A stretch of 7,485 nt of DNA. It comes from Chthoniobacterales bacterium. Its GTDB lineage: Bacteria; Verrucomicrobiota; Verrucomicrobiia; Chthoniobacterales; UBA10450. The DNA is taken from positions 1 through 7,485 of the forward strand of contig JACCTI010000395.1 of NCBI GenBank assembly GCA_013812515.1, read 5' to 3'. The notes under the pieces were generated by a model, which saw only the letters and a program-made list of their open reading frames with translations, ran no database searches and was not told where the DNA came from. Below are positions 5,327 through 7,485 of the stretch, in pieces. The first letter of the stretch is position 1. Each line of letters begins with the position of its first letter. A program made the translations under genes and the position numbers.

Positions 5327-5440
5327 CTTCGGTAGGCACGTCGCGCTGCGGCGCCGAGGCGGGTGGCGCGCTCCAGGGACGTGCCGAACCTTCCTGGATG
5401 GATGCGCGTAGGGACGGCGCAGCGCGCCGTTCCTGCCAAG
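5325..5440. repeat. Cluster of inverted repeats between kup and the porin gene
   Basis: Two palindromic units sit just beyond the kup stop codon. ACGGCGC (5414-5420) and GCGCCGT (5424-5430) form a tight hairpin with a three-base loop, with further flanking pairs GGA/TCC if one base bulges. GGCACGTC (5335-5342) and GACGTGCC (5378-5385) form the outer arms of a longer imperfect stem, and the pairing continues through TTCGG (5327-5331) and CCGAA (5384-5388). No T run follows on either strand, so this is not a standard terminator. It looks like a dispersed REP-like palindromic element; copies elsewhere in the genome cannot be seen from here. Confidence 0.6.
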
Positions 5441-5450
5441 CGACGACGGG

Positions 5451-7385
5451 CTACAGTTCCACGCGTGCGCCAAGCTCCACGACGCCGTTCGGCGGCAGAC
5501 AGAAATAGGACGTAACGTCGCCGGCGTTGCGGATCATCCAGGCGAAGATTGAGCCACGCCACGCCGAGAGACCGAGGGTGCGAGTGGCAAGGATTGTCTC
5601 GCGCCCGATGAAATAGGTGGTGCGCATTGGATCAAAGCCAAGGCCGGGTTCCTTCACGTTCTCAAGCGCGGCGGGGACATCGGGCTTTTCCATGAAGCCG
5701 AAGTGGACCTGCACGCGCCAAAAGCCTTCCTCCAGTTTTTCGAGTGCGATGCGATCGCGGAGATTCGCGAGATAAGGAACCTCTTCTGTGCGCACGGTGA
5801 GCAAGACCACCTGCTCGTGCAGCACTTTGTTGTGCTTCAGATTGTGGAGCAACGCGAGCGGCGTCCCGAATCGATTACCGGACATGAAGACGGCCGTGCC
5901 CGGGACGCGCCGGATGCTCTGGCTTTTCAGGTCGGGCAGAAAAGCATCGAGCGGAAGGCAAATGTCGCTCAAACGGGTGCGAAGAACACGACGGCCTTTT
6001 CGCCACGTCAGCATGAGGAAAAGGATGGAAGCGGAGACGAGGAGCGGGAACCAGCCACCGTGCGCGACCTTGAGCATGTTCGCGCCGAAGAATGCGAGAT
6101 CGATCGCGATGAAGAAGGCCGCGACAGGCAGAGCGGCCACCGTTGGCCAGCGCCAGCGCCGGCGCGCGACGACGTAGAACAAGATCGTCGTGATCAACAT
6201 CGTGGTCGTGATCGCTACACCGTAGGCCGCCGCGAGATGGCTCGAAGTGCCAAAGCCAAGGACCAGTCCAATCGAGGAAAGCATTAAGGCCCAATTCACC
6301 ACCGGCACATAAACCTGACCGATGACGCGCTCGGAGGTGTAATTCACTTTCAAGCGCGGCATGTAGCCAAGTTGAATCGCCTGCATCGTGAGAGAAAAAG
6401 CGCCGCTGATGATGGCCTGCGAAGCAATCACCGCCGCGGCGGTGGCGAGCAGCACCATCGGATAGAGCGCCCACGACGGCGCCATGCGGAAGAAGGGATT
6501 CACCGCAGATTCCGGCTCGACCAGGAGCAGCGCTCCTTGACCAAAATAATTCAGCGTTAATGCGGGCAGAACGACGGCGAACCAGGTAATGCGTATCGGC
6601 GCAGTTCCGAAGTGACCGATATCTGCGTAGAGAGCTTCGCCTCCGGTGACAGCGAGAAAGACCGCACCGAGCACGACGAAGCCGCGCGGTCCGTTGTTCC
6701 GAAAGAATTCGAAACCGTGGGCCGGATTGATTGCGGCCAGAACTTCCGGCGCGCGCCCGATCTGATGGATTCCAAGAAGGGCGATGGCGACAAACCACAA
6801 GACCGTGACCGGTCCGAATACGCGGCCTACTCCGGTCGTCCCGCGCGATTGAAAGAGGAAAAGTGCGATTAGAATGCCGATGGCGACCGGCACGACATAG
6901 GGATCGAAGAGTGGCGTGGCGACGTGCAATCCCTCGGCAGCGCTCAAGACCGAGATCGCCGGAGTGATCATTCCGTCGGCGTAGAGCAAGGCGGCTCCGA
7001 AAAGTCCCAGCAAGAGGAGGGCTTTCCCGCGGCGTGCTACATCACTGACCAAAGTGGCGAGCGCCAGGATGCCGCCTTCACCGCGATTATCGGCGCGTAG
7101 AATCAGGATCAGGTACTTGACGGAAATGATGAGGATGAGAGACCAAAGGATCAGCGAGAGCACGCCGAGCACGTTTGCGGGCGTGGGCGGGACCGCGTGC
7201 TCACCGTAGAAACATTCTCGCAGCGCGTAGAGCGGGCTCGTGCCGATGTCGCCGTAGACGATCCCGAGGCTGGCGAGACAGAGCAGGAGCAAGCGGCTCT
7301 GATGCACCTTAGCGCCGTTCAGAACGGGCACTTGCTGGACCGCGTCAGGAATGGCGGGAACTAACGTTGAAGGCCCAGGATTCAC
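5451..7385 (-). CDS. kup: Kup-type low-affinity potassium uptake permease
   Basis: A 644-residue K+ transporter of the KUP/HAK/KT family, which imports potassium with protons across the inner membrane (E. coli Kup has 622 residues). Conserved motifs in order: GIVYGDIGTSPLYALRE (41-57), RADNRGEGGILAL after the second helix, TPAISVLSAAEGL, VTGGEALYADIGHFG, NYFGQGALLL, SQAIISGAFSLTMQAIQLGYMPR split by no break, and a hydrophilic C-terminal domain from about residue 470 containing the RETI motif. About 12 membrane helices fill the first two thirds. The start is a GTG at 7385: there is an in-frame TAA 18 bases upstream, an AGGA three bases before it, and no ATG before the first motif. It appears intact and full length. 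The spacer to the porin is 233 bases and holds repeats and a separate promoter, so kup is probably not part of the phosphate operon. Confidence 0.96.
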   Translation of the reverse strand: MNPGPSTLVPAIPDAVQQVPVLNGAKVHQSRLLLLCLASLGIVYGDIGTSPLYALRECFYGEHAVPPTPANVLGVLSLILWSLILIISVKYLILILRADNRGEGGILALATLVSDVARRGKALLLLGLFGAALLYADGMITPAISVLSAAEGLHVATPLFDPYVVPVAIGILIALFLFQSRGTTGVGRVFGPVTVLWFVAIALLGIHQIGRAPEVLAAINPAHGFEFFRNNGPRGFVVLGAVFLAVTGGEALYADIGHFGTAPIRITWFAVVLPALTLNYFGQGALLLVEPESAVNPFFRMAPSWALYPMVLLATAAAVIASQAIISGAFSLTMQAIQLGYMPRLKVNYTSERVIGQVYVPVVNWALMLSSIGLVLGFGTSSHLAAAYGVAITTTMLITTILFYVVARRRWRWPTVAALPVAAFFIAIDLAFFGANMLKVAHGGWFPLLVSASILFLMLTWRKGRRVLRTRLSDICLPLDAFLPDLKSQSIRRVPGTAVFMSGNRFGTPLALLHNLKHNKVLHEQVVLLTVRTEEVPYLANLRDRIALEKLEEGFWRVQVHFGFMEKPDVPAALENVKEPGLGFDPMRTTYFIGRETILATRTLGLSAWRGSIFAWMIRNAGDVTSYFCLPPNGVVELGARVEL

Positions 7386-7485
7386 CGTTCCTGAAGGAGC
7401 TTAGACGGGGCGGGATTTCAGAGTAATTAAAACAGTACTAAAGTTTGCCGGCGCTCATTTCCCGCCGGCGCAGATGCGCTAGATT
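7386..7485. other. kup upstream region with a GC-rich hairpin
   Basis: The last 100 bases hold an AT-rich stretch (7422-7446) that could contain the kup promoter (TTTAAT on the minus strand at 7431-7426, with no good -35). They also hold a hairpin of GCCGGCG (7447-7453) and CGCCGGC (7463-7469) with a nine-base loop. No strong T run follows it on either strand. It may belong to the end of a gene outside the window. I see no riboswitch-like structure in the part available. Confidence 0.4.

Noticed and set aside
5218..5562. N-terminal extension of the porin frame to give a 607-residue protein
   Set aside because: The extra part is Arg-rich, crosses the inverted repeats, the Pho-box array and the end of kup; the ATG at 5217 has a Shine-Dalgarno and starts the signal peptide.
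5875..6798. 307-codon minus-strand open frame inside kup
   Set aside because: Alternate-frame shadow of kup, Arg-rich, and the kup frame is continuous and conserved.
7447..7469. GCCGGCG/CGCCGGC hairpin as an intrinsic terminator
   Set aside because: No clear T tract on either strand, and the neighbouring gene is outside the window.

Overview
The window reads as chromosomal DNA of a Gram-negative, GC-rich bacterium. Two Sec-exported phosphate-binding proteins and an outer-membrane beta-barrel porin show a double membrane. The porin type (short N-terminal helical segment, barrel ending in Trp-Lys-Phe), the 273-residue PstS form and the DUF6428-ArsR pair together suggest Verrucomicrobiota. That placement is inference from family resemblance, not from a marker gene.

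Layout, right to left on the minus strand: kup, a potassium uptake permease (7385-5451); a 233-base spacer with a cluster of inverted repeats and a Pho-box-like element; a porin (5217-3739); pstS copy 2 (3670-2849) followed by a good intrinsic terminator. An oppositely oriented plus-strand cassette follows (1591-2667): a DUF6428 protein with a cysteine-rich tail, an ArsR repressor with a Cys-X-Cys metalloid site, and a 70-residue two-helix membrane protein. The minus strand then resumes with a decayed arsC arsenate-reductase remnant (about 1565-1310), a second Pho-box-like element, pstS copy 1 (1178-357) and a frameshifted 3' remnant of a third pstS (about 340-29).

The theme is phosphate uptake under phosphate limitation, with an arsenic-response cassette placed between two pstS paralogues. 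Arsenate enters cells through Pst systems, so the neighbourhood makes physiological sense. The porin would admit phosphate through the outer membrane and the PstS proteins would capture it in the periplasm. The PstCAB permease is not in the window. The ars part is incomplete: there is no ACR3 or ArsB efflux pump, and the only reductase is a wreck.

The two strongest new observations are: (i) matching arrays of four 5-base half-sites at exact 11-base spacing upstream of both pstS copy 1 and the porin, which look like tandem double Pho boxes and would put both promoters in one regulon; and (ii) the arsC remnant, recognisable only when three frames are read together. No RNA genes, CRISPR arrays, insertion sequences or attachment sites were recognised.
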